Below the pieces are notes generated by a model. The model worked only from the letters and a program-made list of their open reading frames with translations. It was not told where the DNA came from and ran no database searches. A program made the translations under genes and the position numbers. This document shows, in pieces, positions 29,091 to 38,922 of a DNA stretch of 48,350 bases. Within the stretch, counting starts at the first letter, position 1. Every line of letters starts with the position of its first letter. The DNA is from Myxococcales bacterium (GTDB lineage Bacteria; Myxococcota; Myxococcia; Myxococcales; JAKAPL01). Location: the NCBI GenBank assembly GCA_021783235.1, contig JAJXUD010000032.1, positions 1-48,350 of the forward strand. The letters run 5' to 3'.

Positions 29091-29237
29091 GAAGCGCCGT
29101 TCCCACCCTGGGGCGGCGGCGGCGCCTCGCCGTCAGCGACGAATTTCCCTCGGCTCGACGGGGCGAAGCCTCGGAAAACTGACGGGCGGGCGCCGCGCCG
29201 GAGGGCCAAGGTCCCGAGATCAGGGGGCAGGGGGCGC

Positions 29238-29253
29238 TGGCACATCGGTTGCT
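29238..29253 (+). promoter_or_regulatory. Consensus sigma-54 (-24/-12) promoter
   Basis: TGGCAC-ATCGG-TTGCT matches the sigma-54 consensus TGGCAC-N5-TTGCW at every specified position, with the invariant GG and GC at the correct spacing. It lies 55 nt upstream of the beta-propeller lipoprotein start. Copies of CCGTCAG in both orientations (29130-29136, 29179-29185 inverted, 29272-29278) flank it and could be activator sites. Confidence 0.8.
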
Positions 29254-29308
29254 CAACCCCCCGGCGCGTGGCCGTCAGGCAGCCATCCGCCACGGGAGGA
29301 ATCGACCG

Positions 29309-32215
29309 ATGAACGCGCGTACCCGCCTCTGGCCCCTCGCCGCCGCCTCGCTGCTGGCGGCGGCTTGCGGCAAGCCCGGCTCCAAGGGGGCCGGTTCGAA
29401 GCCGCCGAACCCCATCGGCGCCACCTCGTTCGTCTCCCAGCCGCCCGGCGGCGGAGGCGGTCGCACGGCGATGGCCGGCGGCGCCGCGGGCGCCGCGGGC
29501 GGCGCGGCCCCGACCTCGAGCCAGAACGGCACGAGCGGCGGCTCGGCCCCGGCCCGGACCATCCAGGAGGCCGACATCTACAAGGTCGCGGGCAACACGC
29601 TCTTCGTCTTGAACCAGTACCGCGGCCTGCAGATCGTCGACGTGACGAACCTCGCGGCGCCCCAGCTCGTCGGCAAGGTCCCGCTGGTCGGCACCCCGAT
29701 CGACCTCTACGTCGAGGGGAACACCGCCTACGTCCTCGTGAGCGACTACTTCGACTACTGGTACGGCGGCGGTCCCGTCATGGGGGGCGCCGCCCTCGAC
29801 GGCCCCATGACGCCCTGGGTGGGCTCGCAGCTCTGGACGGTCGACGTGACCTCGCCCGCCGATCCCAAGGTCCTCTCGACCCTGCCCATCGAGGGCAACG
29901 TCACCGACACCCGGATTGTCGGCAGCGTGCTCTACGTGGTCTCGAACGTCTACTCCTGGGAGGAGTACGCGGCGAACGGCCAGGCGGCGACCCAGGACCT
30001 CACCTACGTCGCGAGCTTCGACGTCTCGAACCCCGCCGCGCCGAAGCCGGTGCAGCGGCTCGACTTCCCGGCCTCGGGCTGGAACATCCACGCGAACGTG
30101 ACGCAGAGCCGGATCGTCCTCTCCGAATCGGGCTGGGACCAGAACAGCCAGGGGCCGGTGACCCAGTTCCAGCCGATCGACATCTCGGACCCGGCCGGCG
30201 CGCTCGCGCTCGGCACGGGCTACACGGCGCCGGGAATGGTCCAGGACCGCTGGTCGATGGACTTCGACCCGACGACGAACCTCTTCCGGGCGGTGCTCCA
30301 GAGCCAGTGGGGCAACTCGGGCGGCACGCTCGAGATCTGGAGCGCCCCCACGGTGAGCCAGGCGACGCCCACGGGCAGCCTCGCGTTGAACCTCCCCGAG
30401 GCGGTCACCGCGACGAGCTTCTCGGGGAGCCGCGCCTACATCGTGACGGCCTACTGCACGGACCCGCTCTGGATCGCCGACACCTCGGACCCGAAGAACC
30501 CGGTCCTCGAGGGCTCCGTCTCGATGTCGGGCGAGCTCGACTTCATCCTCCCCGAAGGAGACCAGCTCCTCGCGCTCGGCCACGACGGCCAGGGCTGCAG
30601 CCTGGGGGAGGGCGGCGCGCCGCTCGCCGTCTCGATGTTCGACGTGACCGATCCCACGAAGCCGTCCATGATCTCGCGGGTCGACTTCGGCTCGGGCTAC
30701 ACCTACATCGGCGCCTCGGCGGACGACATGAAGAAGGTCTTCCAGGTGCTGCCGCAGCTGGACCTCATCCTCGTCCCCTTCCAGAGCTGGGATCAGTCGA
30801 GCTGGCAGTACCAGGGCGGCACGCAGCTCATCGACTACCAGCCCACGGGGCTGACCTTGCGCGGCTTCGCGTCGCACGCCGGCCAGATCACCCGGGCGTT
30901 CCCCGTCCAGAACGACGTGGTCGCCATCTCCGACCGCTCCCTCCAGGTGCTCGACATCTCGAATCGCGACAGCCCGACCACGGTCGCGCAGCTCGACCTC
31001 GCGCGGCCGGTCCTCAGCCTCTCGTTCGTCGGCGGCCAGGCGGTCGAGCTCTCGGGCGACTGGAGCCTCGGCGACACCGAGCTCGCGGTCGTCGATCCGG
31101 CGACCCCCGACCAGGCGTCGCCGGCGGCGGTGGTGTCGATTCCGGCGCCGAACGCCCGCGTCTTCCAGGACGGCGCCATCGCCTGGATCCTCGCGAACGA
31201 CTACCAGGGCCAGACGGCCTGGCTGCAGGCGGTCGACCTGACGAACCCGAAGGCCCCGCGGCTCCGAGGCAAGCTCTCGCTCGATCCGGCCATCGTCCCG
31301 GCCTGGTACGGCGGCTGGTGGTGGTGGGGCTACGGCGGCGAGGCCGCGCAGATCGGCCACTCGCTCGTCTTTCACCCCTACTACGACGGCTGCTGCTACG
31401 GCGGGCCGGCCCCCGCGGGCGGCAGCGGCCCGGGCGGCGCGAACCAGCCGCCGCCGGACGAGCTCTTCGTTGTCGACCTCTCGAACCCGGACGCCCCGAC
31501 GCTCGGCTCGCCCGTCGTGCTGCCGGGGAGCGACTGGTCGTGGGGCCTGACGGCGGTGGGCAACTTCGCCTGGATCACCCACTACGAGTGGGTGCCGAAC
31601 TCGAACGACGGGCAGGTCCGCTACTACCTCGACCGGCTCGACGTCTCGAAGCCGAACGCGCCCGCGCTCTTGCCCAAGATCAACGTCCCCGGCGTCTTCT
31701 TCTCGGCGTCCCAGGACGGGCAGACGATCTACACCGAGGACTTCGCCTACTCGAGCGACTGGTCCATCCAGACGAGCTGGATCGAGAAGCTCCTCTTGCT
31801 CCCGACCGGAGCCGCCGAGCTCGTCGCGGCGACGCCCATCGACGGGTCGCCGGGCGGAGCGGTGGTGTCGGGCCAGACGGCGTACGTCGAGACCTGGAGC
31901 TACTCGCAGAACCAGGGGCAGACGAATCTGAGCGCCCTCGACCTCGGCACGATGGCGGTCGGCTCCACCCAGGCGCTGGCCTCGCAGTGGGCGTCGATCC
32001 TCGGCGTCGCCGGCGGCAAGCTCTTCTTGCAGACGAGCTGGAACGACTCGGGGATCGTCATCTACGACCTCGGCAACCCCAGCCAGCCCGTCTACCAGAC
32101 GTTCTTCCGCAGCGAGGGCTGGCCCGAGCAGGTGGTGGTCTCGGGGCAGACGGCCTACCTGCCCTCGGGCGACTACGGCGTGCCGATGGTCAGCCTGAGC
32201 GCCGGGGTGCAGTAG
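29309..32215 (+). CDS. Large lipoprotein with beta-propeller (LVIVD-type) domain
   Basis: A 968-residue lipoprotein. The signal ends at LLAAAC (Cys16), followed by a Gly/Ala-rich linker (about 20-75). The rest is repeated blades such as LFVLNQYRGLQIVDVTNLAA, FDVSNPAAPKPV, VLDISNRDSPTTVAQLD, AVDLTNPKAPRLRG and VVDLSNPDAPTLGS. This is the D-V-S/T-NP-x-P pattern of secreted beta-propeller proteins distantly related to WD40. Aromatic- and Gly-rich loops (YGGWWWWGYGG) are striking. It is probably exposed on the outer membrane and binds protein or sugar. GGGAGGA is 8 nt before the ATG at 29309. The perfect sigma-54 promoter upstream means expression should need an enhancer-binding activator. Confidence 0.85.
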   Translation: MNARTRLWPLAAASLLAAACGKPGSKGAGSKPPNPIGATSFVSQPPGGGGGRTAMAGGAAGAAGGAAPTSSQNGTSGGSAPARTIQEADIYKVAGNTLFVLNQYRGLQIVDVTNLAAPQLVGKVPLVGTPIDLYVEGNTAYVLVSDYFDYWYGGGPVMGGAALDGPMTPWVGSQLWTVDVTSPADPKVLSTLPIEGNVTDTRIVGSVLYVVSNVYSWEEYAANGQAATQDLTYVASFDVSNPAAPKPVQRLDFPASGWNIHANVTQSRIVLSESGWDQNSQGPVTQFQPIDISDPAGALALGTGYTAPGMVQDRWSMDFDPTTNLFRAVLQSQWGNSGGTLEIWSAPTVSQATPTGSLALNLPEAVTATSFSGSRAYIVTAYCTDPLWIADTSDPKNPVLEGSVSMSGELDFILPEGDQLLALGHDGQGCSLGEGGAPLAVSMFDVTDPTKPSMISRVDFGSGYTYIGASADDMKKVFQVLPQLDLILVPFQSWDQSSWQYQGGTQLIDYQPTGLTLRGFASHAGQITRAFPVQNDVVAISDRSLQVLDISNRDSPTTVAQLDLARPVLSLSFVGGQAVELSGDWSLGDTELAVVDPATPDQASPAAVVSIPAPNARVFQDGAIAWILANDYQGQTAWLQAVDLTNPKAPRLRGKLSLDPAIVPAWYGGWWWWGYGGEAAQIGHSLVFHPYYDGCCYGGPAPAGGSGPGGANQPPPDELFVVDLSNPDAPTLGSPVVLPGSDWSWGLTAVGNFAWITHYEWVPNSNDGQVRYYLDRLDVSKPNAPALLPKINVPGVFFSASQDGQTIYTEDFAYSSDWSIQTSWIEKLLLLPTGAAELVAATPIDGSPGGAVVSGQTAYVETWSYSQNQGQTNLSALDLGTMAVGSTQALASQWASILGVAGGKLFLQTSWNDSGIVIYDLGNPSQPVYQTFFRSEGWPEQVVVSGQTAYLPSGDYGVPMVSLSAGVQ

Positions 32216-32240
32216 CCGCTCGGGGGCTTGCCGCGCGCCG

Positions 32241-32273
32241 CCCACCCACCCCAGCTTTCGGGGGGTGGGTGGG
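32241..32273 (+). promoter_or_regulatory. Strong hairpin over the start of the next gene
   Basis: CCACCCACCCC (32242-32252) pairs perfectly with GGGGTGGGTGG (32262-32272), extended by one C-G pair, with a 9-nt loop. No T run follows, so it is a poor terminator. The right arm supplies the only G-rich ribosome-binding candidate for GTG 32277, so folding would hide it. Confidence 0.5.
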
Positions 32274-32276
32274 GTC

Positions 32277-32858
32277 GTGGCGCGGGGACTCTCGGTCGTG
32301 TTTCTTGCCTGGGCGGTGGGCCTCTGGCCCGCCGCCCAGGCCGCGTCTTCGTCGGAGGAGGGCGCGCCGGTGACCGTCCGGGCCGCGCGGCCGGACCAGC
32401 GCTTCGACCTCTCGGTGACGAGCTGGTCCACGACGGGGCGCTGCCTCGTCGGCGACGGTCGGCCCTGCCGGCTGCGGCTCGACCCGGGGCTCGCGACGCT
32501 CGCGTTCGACGGAGGCGAGCAGCGGGGCGTCCTCGTGCCCAACGCCGGCGCCGAGCTGATCATCGACTACGACTCGCGGTTCGGCATGAAGCTCGCCGGC
32601 CTCCTGGAGACGGCCTTCGGCGGCCTCGGAGTCGCGTCGATCCTCCAGGGGCTGGAGGTCCGCTTCCCCTGCGCGCACGGCGACCTGCGCTGCTCGGCCC
32701 TCCTCGTCGACAGCGGCTTCTTCCTCGGCATCTTCGGCCTCGGCCTCGGCATCCCGACGACCATCCTCGGCTTCACCCTGGCGGGTCCCCGCGTCCAGGT
32801 CCGCGAGTTCGAGGCCCCGACGAGAGCCGCCGCCCCGGTCGCGCCGGCCGGCTTCTAG
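32277..32858 (+). CDS. Exported/membrane protein of unknown function
   Basis: A 193-residue protein with a signal peptide (LSVVFLAWAVGLWPAAQA). A short beta-rich domain follows, with a Cys pair (GRCLVGDGRPCRLRL) that resembles PEGA-like surface domains. Two hydrophobic segments come after (LAGLLETAFGGLGVASILQG and GFFLGIFGLGLGIPTTILGF), between them a Cys pair (PCAHGDLRC). GTG 32277 is preferred over GTG 32265 because the latter lies in the hairpin stem. No family is recognised. Confidence 0.65.
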   Translation: MARGLSVVFLAWAVGLWPAAQAASSSEEGAPVTVRAARPDQRFDLSVTSWSTTGRCLVGDGRPCRLRLDPGLATLAFDGGEQRGVLVPNAGAELIIDYDSRFGMKLAGLLETAFGGLGVASILQGLEVRFPCAHGDLRCSALLVDSGFFLGIFGLGLGIPTTILGFTLAGPRVQVREFEAPTRAAAPVAPAGF

Positions 32859-32900
32859 ACTCGTCAGGGCCCCGCCCCTGGGGTCGGAGGCAGGGGGGAT

Positions 32901-32929
32901 TTGCGTCCCGCGTCGCCTCGCGTTAACCA
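32901..32929 (+). promoter_or_regulatory. Promoter of the FemAB-like gene (leaderless)
   Basis: TTGCGT (32901-32906), a 17-bp spacer and TAACCA (32924-32929). The -10 box ends 7 nt before GTG 32937. The TTG at 32901, which opens the reading frame, is therefore best read as part of a -35 box, not as a start codon. Confidence 0.65.
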
Positions 32930-32936
32930 AGATCGC

Positions 32937-34085
32937 GTGCAGGTTCGCCTCCTCGGCGCCGTCGCCGACGTCCCCCGCGAGCGCTGGAACGCGCTGCTCG
33001 CCCCCGACGCGACCCCGTTCGTCGACTGGCGCTGGCTCGAGGCGCTCGAGGGCTCGGGCTGCGCCTCGGCGGAGAGCGGCTGGCGCCCCCGCCACCTCGC
33101 GCTCTTCCGGGGCGGCGAGCTCGTCGCGGCCAGCCCCGCCTACCTCAAGGAGGACAGCGACGGCGACTTCGCCCGCGACTTCGACCTCGCCGACGCGGTC
33201 GAGCGGGCGGGCCGGCCCTACTACCCGAAGCTCGTCGTCGGCGTGCCGTTCACCCCGGTCACCGGCCGCCGGCTCCTCGTCCGGCCGGGCGAGGACTGGA
33301 ACGGCTGCGCCGAGGCGCTGCTCGACGCGGCCCGCGAGCTCGCCCGCCGCGAGGGCTGCTCCACGCTTCAGATCCTCTTCCCGCTCGAGGAGGAGGCGCG
33401 CGCCCTCGCGGCGCTCGGTCTCTCCCCGCGCGTCTCGCACCAGTACCACTGGCTGAACGCGGGCTACGGGAGCTACGACGACTTCCTCGCCCGCTTCCCC
33501 TCGAAGCGGCGCCACGCCTTGCGGCGCGAGCGGGCCGCTGCCGCGGGGCAGGGGGTGACGATCCGCACCCTGCGCGGCGAGGGGCTGCGCGATCGCCGCC
33601 TCGCCCGCGCGGCCCACGATCTCCACCGCGCCACCGTGGACAAGCTCCTCTGGGGCCGGCGCTGGCTGAACGAGCGCTTCTACGAGCGGGTCTTCGAGGC
33701 GATGCCGGAGCGGCTCGAGCTCGTCCTCGCCGAGCGGGGAGGGCGCCTCGTCGCCGGCGCCTTCAACGTCTCGTCCGAGCAGCGGCTCTACGGCCGTTAC
33801 TGGGGCGCCTTCGAGGAGCTGCCGTTCCTCCACTTCAACGTCTGTTACTACCACTCCATCGACGACTGCATCCGCCGCGGCCTCACGGCGTTCGAGGGCG
33901 GCGCCGGCGGCGAGCACAAGCTCTCGCGCGGCTTCCTCCCCGCCGCCACCTGGTCGGCCCACGAGTTCTACGACCAGCGGCTCGCAGGCGCGCTCGAAGG
34001 CCACCTCGCCCGAGAGACGCCCGAGCGGCTCGCGGCGCTCGCCCGCTTCGCGGAGGAGTCGCCCGTCTTCAAGCGGCTCGCCTGA
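32937..34085 (+). CDS. FemAB-like / DUF482 GNAT-fold protein
   Basis: A 382-residue cytoplasmic protein of the PF04339 (DUF482) family, related to FemAB aminoacyl transferases. Diagnostic blocks are FVDWRWLEALEGSG, YPKLVVGVPFTPVTGRRLLV, HQYHWLNAGYGSYDDFLARF with KRRHALRRER, and the C-terminal FNVCYYHSIDDCIRRGL with FEGGAGGEHKLSRGFLP. Members are annotated as peptidoglycan-linked but the reaction is not known. The start at GTG 32937 is set by promoter spacing. It is probably monocistronic; clpS follows after about 90 nt with its own promoter. Confidence 0.85.
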   Translation: MQVRLLGAVADVPRERWNALLAPDATPFVDWRWLEALEGSGCASAESGWRPRHLALFRGGELVAASPAYLKEDSDGDFARDFDLADAVERAGRPYYPKLVVGVPFTPVTGRRLLVRPGEDWNGCAEALLDAARELARREGCSTLQILFPLEEEARALAALGLSPRVSHQYHWLNAGYGSYDDFLARFPSKRRHALRRERAAAAGQGVTIRTLRGEGLRDRRLARAAHDLHRATVDKLLWGRRWLNERFYERVFEAMPERLELVLAERGGRLVAGAFNVSSEQRLYGRYWGAFEELPFLHFNVCYYHSIDDCIRRGLTAFEGGAGGEHKLSRGFLPAATWSAHEFYDQRLAGALEGHLARETPERLAALARFAEESPVFKRLA

Positions 34086-34138
34086 GGCGCCGCCCCTGCC
34101 GCGGGAAGGGAGGGCTCCTGAGAGGGGGGCAGGATCCG

Positions 34139-34167
34139 TTGCCGAGCGGCCCTCGCCGGGCTAACAG
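34139..34167 (+). promoter_or_regulatory. Promoter of clpS-clpA
   Basis: TTGCCG (34139-34144), a 17-bp spacer and TAACAG (34162-34167), 11 nt before the clpS ATG. The short leader holds a weak GGAG. Confidence 0.6.
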
Positions 34168-34178
34168 GTAGCGGAGCG

Positions 34179-34526
34179 ATGTCTCGGGATCCGAAGAGGG
34201 AAGAGGGCGGCACGGCGGTCGCCGTCGAGAAGAAGAGCCGGCAGCGGCTGGCCCGGCCGCCCCGCTATCGGGTCCTCCTCCACGACGACGACTTCACGCC
34301 GATGGAGTTCGTCGTGGCCGTCCTGCGCGAGGTCTTCCGCCGCTCCGAGAGCGAATCGACCGCCATCATGCTCCACGCCCACACCCAGGGGGTGGCGGTG
34401 GCCGGCGTCTACGCCTTCGAGATCGCCGAGGCGAAGGCCGCGAAGACGATCGAGCTGGCCAGGAAAGCGCAGTTCCCGCTGTTGTGTACGATCGAGCCGG
34501 AAGACGACGGCGAGCCCCAACCCTAG
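34179..34526 (+). CDS. clpS: ClpS adaptor of ClpAP
   Basis: A 115-residue adaptor that delivers N-degron substrates to ClpA and blocks others. The core matches the family throughout: YRVLLHDDDFTPMEFVVAVL, MLHAHTQGVAVAGVYAFEIA and AKTIELARKAQFPLLCTIEP. The Asp residues after the first strand (HDDD) and the His of LHAH line the N-end binding pocket. The N-terminal ~28 residues are a charged extension of the type that engages the ClpA pore. The ATG at 34179 has GGAG 4 nt upstream. The stop codon sits at the junction of a 12-bp tandem duplication. clpA follows 27 nt later. Confidence 0.96.
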   Translation: MSRDPKREEGGTAVAVEKKSRQRLARPPRYRVLLHDDDFTPMEFVVAVLREVFRRSESESTAIMLHAHTQGVAVAGVYAFEIAEAKAAKTIELARKAQFPLLCTIEPEDDGEPQP

Positions 34527-34536
34527 CCCCAACCCT
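34513..34536 (+). repeat. 12-bp tandem duplication across the clpS stop
   Basis: AGCCCCAACCCT occurs twice in a row (34513-34524 and 34525-34536). The clpS stop codon TAG (34524-34526) spans the junction. The duplicate is followed by the clpA ribosome-binding site AAGGAGG. Confidence 0.8.
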
Positions 34537-34553
34537 AAGGAGGAGTGACGTCG

Positions 34554-36836
<2,283 letters not shown>

Positions 36837-36865
36837 TCCCGGCGCGGCCGCCGGGCGAGCTCCGC

Positions 36866-37330
36866 TCAGAAGCTGACGCCCAGTCCGCCTCCGTGGAAGG
36901 CGGACTGCTGCTGCGCGACCTGGGAGCTGTACCAGGACTGCTGCTGGGCGACCTGGGAGTCGTACCAGGACTGCTGCTCTGCGACCGACGCGCGGTAGGC
37001 CGCCTGCTGCTGGTTCGAGATCACGGCGAAGGCGACGACCCCGACCACGGCCAAGGCGACGGTGGCGAGGATGGCGGGGAGGGAGGAGTCCGACGAGACC
37101 GTGAGCCCGGGGCCGTCGAAGCTCGGATTCATCGCGGGGTTCATGGCCGGGTTCATGGCCGGGTCGAGCCCGAGCCCCATGCCGAGGGCTGCGTTCGGGA
37201 CCCCGGCAGCCGGGGCCATGCCGGCCCCGCCCATGCCGAACCCGTCGTCGGCGAGGGCCGGGGCGCCGTGGGCGACGACGAAGGCGAAGGCGACGCAACC
37301 GCAGAGGATCTTCAGGCTCGAGGGTCTCAT
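36866..37330 (-). CDS. Small exported protein with NPAM and QQQSWY repeats
   Basis: A 154-residue protein with a signal peptide (about 1-27, ending APALA). The mature part starts Gly/Met-rich (DDGFGMGGAGMAPAAG), then has MNPAMNPAMNPS, a membrane segment (LPAILATVALAVVGVVAFAV), and a C-terminal tail of tandem SxxAQQQSWY-SQVAQQQ units. The tail is Gln-rich and aromatic, suited to self-association. GGAGG lies 6 nt before the ATG at 37330. It converges with clpA and is divergent from the glycosyltransferase gene. No family is recognised. Confidence 0.7.
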   Translation of the reverse strand: MRPSSLKILCGCVAFAFVVAHGAPALADDGFGMGGAGMAPAAGVPNAALGMGLGLDPAMNPAMNPAMNPSFDGPGLTVSSDSSLPAILATVALAVVGVVAFAVISNQQQAAYRASVAEQQSWYDSQVAQQQSWYSSQVAQQQSAFHGGGLGVSF

Positions 37331-37418
37331 GGCAGCCTCCGCCCTATGGACGGCGGCGCGCGCCGAGCCATTCACCGGGCGAGCGTGTCCCAGGCGGCCG
37401 CCGTGCTATGAAGCGTCC

Positions 37419-38822
37419 ATGTCGGCGGGCGTCCCCGAGGCGAGGCGCGGGCCGGGACGGCTCGCTCTGTCGACCTGGCTCGTCGCGATGGGGGTCGCGC
37501 TCGTCGCCCGCGGCCGCGTCCACCCCGACGAGATCTTCCAGGCGCTCGAGCCGGCGCACCGGCTCGTCTTCGGGAGCGGCGATCTCGCCTGGGAGTGGAG
37601 CGCGGGGCTGCGCAACTGGGCGCTGCCGGGGCTGCTCGCGGGGCCGCTCTGGCTCCTTTGCCGACTCGGCGTTCGGGACCCGAGGCCGATGGCCCTCCTC
37701 GTCTTCGCCCTCTGCTCCGGCTGGCAGGCGCTCGGCACGATCTACCTCTACCGGCTCGTCGAGGAGCGGGACGGCGCCGGCCCGGCGCGGCTCGCGGGGA
37801 TCCTCCAGGCGAGCTGGGGCGGCCTCGCGATCTACGCGGCCCGCCCCATCGGCGACGCCCTCGCGATCCCGCCGCTCCTCGCGGCCCTCTGCTTCACCGC
37901 GCGCGCGGCGCGCCGCGGGGACGGTCGCGCCGGGATCCTCGCCGGCCTCTCCCTCGGGCTCGCCGTCGTGCTCCGCTACCCGTCGCTCGTCTTCGCGCTG
38001 CCCGTCGGCGGGACGCTCCTCCGCTCGCGCCGGCCCCGCGCGATCCTGGGCGGGGCCGCGGGGCTCGGCCTCGCGCTCGCCGGCCTCGGCCTGCTCGACC
38101 GGGCGACCTGGGGGCAGGCCTTCTTCTCCTTGCGCCACTACCTCGCCTTCAACGGGCCGGCCGGGGCCGCGGCGGCGACCTTCGGCGCGAGGCCCTGGTG
38201 GTGGTACGGCCCGATCTTCGCCGGCATGGCGCCACTGCCGCTCTTCTGGCCGTTCGCGAAGAGCCTGCGCCGGCCCGGCCTCGCCCACGCCGCCTTCGCC
38301 GCCTACCTCGCGGCCCTCGAGCTCCACCCGCACAAGGAGCCGCGCTTCCTCCTCCCGCTCTTGCCCCTCCTCGCCGTGGCCGCCGCGCCCGAGGCCTTCC
38401 GTGAGCTCGAGCGGCTCCGCGCGCGGATCCCAGCGGCGGGCCGCTGGCTCGCGGGCGGCTACTTGGCCTATTCGCTCGGGGCGGCGAGCCTGCTTCTGCC
38501 CTTCGCGCTCAACCGCGACGTCGTCGACGGCGAGGTGGCGGCCGGGCGCGACCCCTCGCTCGGCGGCCTGCTCGTCGACGACGGCCCGTGGGCGACCGGG
38601 GGGCGCTTCTACCTCCAGCGCGACGTGCCGGTCCGCTACCTCGACGGGAGCGGAGTCGCCGCGGGGCTCCACGACGCGCGCTACTCGCACCTCCTCTTGC
38701 TCGACGGCCTTCCCGTTCCCCGGGAGCTGCTCGAGCAGGCGGGCTTTGAGCCCTGGTGGCGGCGGGGTGCGACCTCGGTCTGGCGGCGCCCGCCGGCGGA
38801 TCGTCCCTCGAGCTCCCGCTAA
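37419..38822 (+). CDS. GT22-family (GPI-mannosyltransferase/Alg9-like) glycosyltransferase
   Basis: A 467-residue polytopic membrane protein. The first luminal-type loop reads HPDEIFQALEPAHRLVFG, then DLAWEWSAGLRNWALPGL. This matches the catalytic loop of GT22 mannosyltransferases (PIG-B, Alg9), in which the Asp-Glu pair is essential. A second family-like block is HKEPRFLLPLLPLLAVAAA. About ten hydrophobic segments are visible. GT22 enzymes use lipid-linked sugars; the acceptor here is unknown and no other glycan genes are nearby. The ATG at 37419 lies 6 nt after TATGAA, a possible -10 box, and has no ribosome-binding site, so it may be leaderless. Confidence 0.85.
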   Translation: MSAGVPEARRGPGRLALSTWLVAMGVALVARGRVHPDEIFQALEPAHRLVFGSGDLAWEWSAGLRNWALPGLLAGPLWLLCRLGVRDPRPMALLVFALCSGWQALGTIYLYRLVEERDGAGPARLAGILQASWGGLAIYAARPIGDALAIPPLLAALCFTARAARRGDGRAGILAGLSLGLAVVLRYPSLVFALPVGGTLLRSRRPRAILGGAAGLGLALAGLGLLDRATWGQAFFSLRHYLAFNGPAGAAAATFGARPWWWYGPIFAGMAPLPLFWPFAKSLRRPGLAHAAFAAYLAALELHPHKEPRFLLPLLPLLAVAAAPEAFRELERLRARIPAAGRWLAGGYLAYSLGAASLLLPFALNRDVVDGEVAAGRDPSLGGLLVDDGPWATGGRFYLQRDVPVRYLDGSGVAAGLHDARYSHLLLLDGLPVPRELLEQAGFEPWWRRGATSVWRRPPADRPSSSR

Positions 38823-38922
38823 CCAGGCTGCGCTCGGGGCGCGACCGCCCGGTTGCCAGCGAGGCGGGCGCGTGGTCTTCTGAACGGGCAGCCCACGACC
38901 TGAGCCGACGACCGGAGTCTAC

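Noticed and set aside
29130-29185. c-di-GMP (GEMM) riboswitch
   Set aside because: GCGAAGCCTCGG recalls the right half of GEMM, but the conserved GGGCAAACC segment is missing, and the element lies upstream of the sigma-54 promoter so it would not be in the mRNA.
32901-32903. TTG as start of the FemAB-like gene
   Set aside because: It is the first bases of a TTGCGT -35 box set 17 bp from TAACCA; GTG 32937 fits the transcription start and the family N-terminus better.
34545-34547. GTG 34545 as clpA start
   Set aside because: It is 1 nt from the ribosome-binding site AAGGAGG; GTG 34554 has normal spacing.
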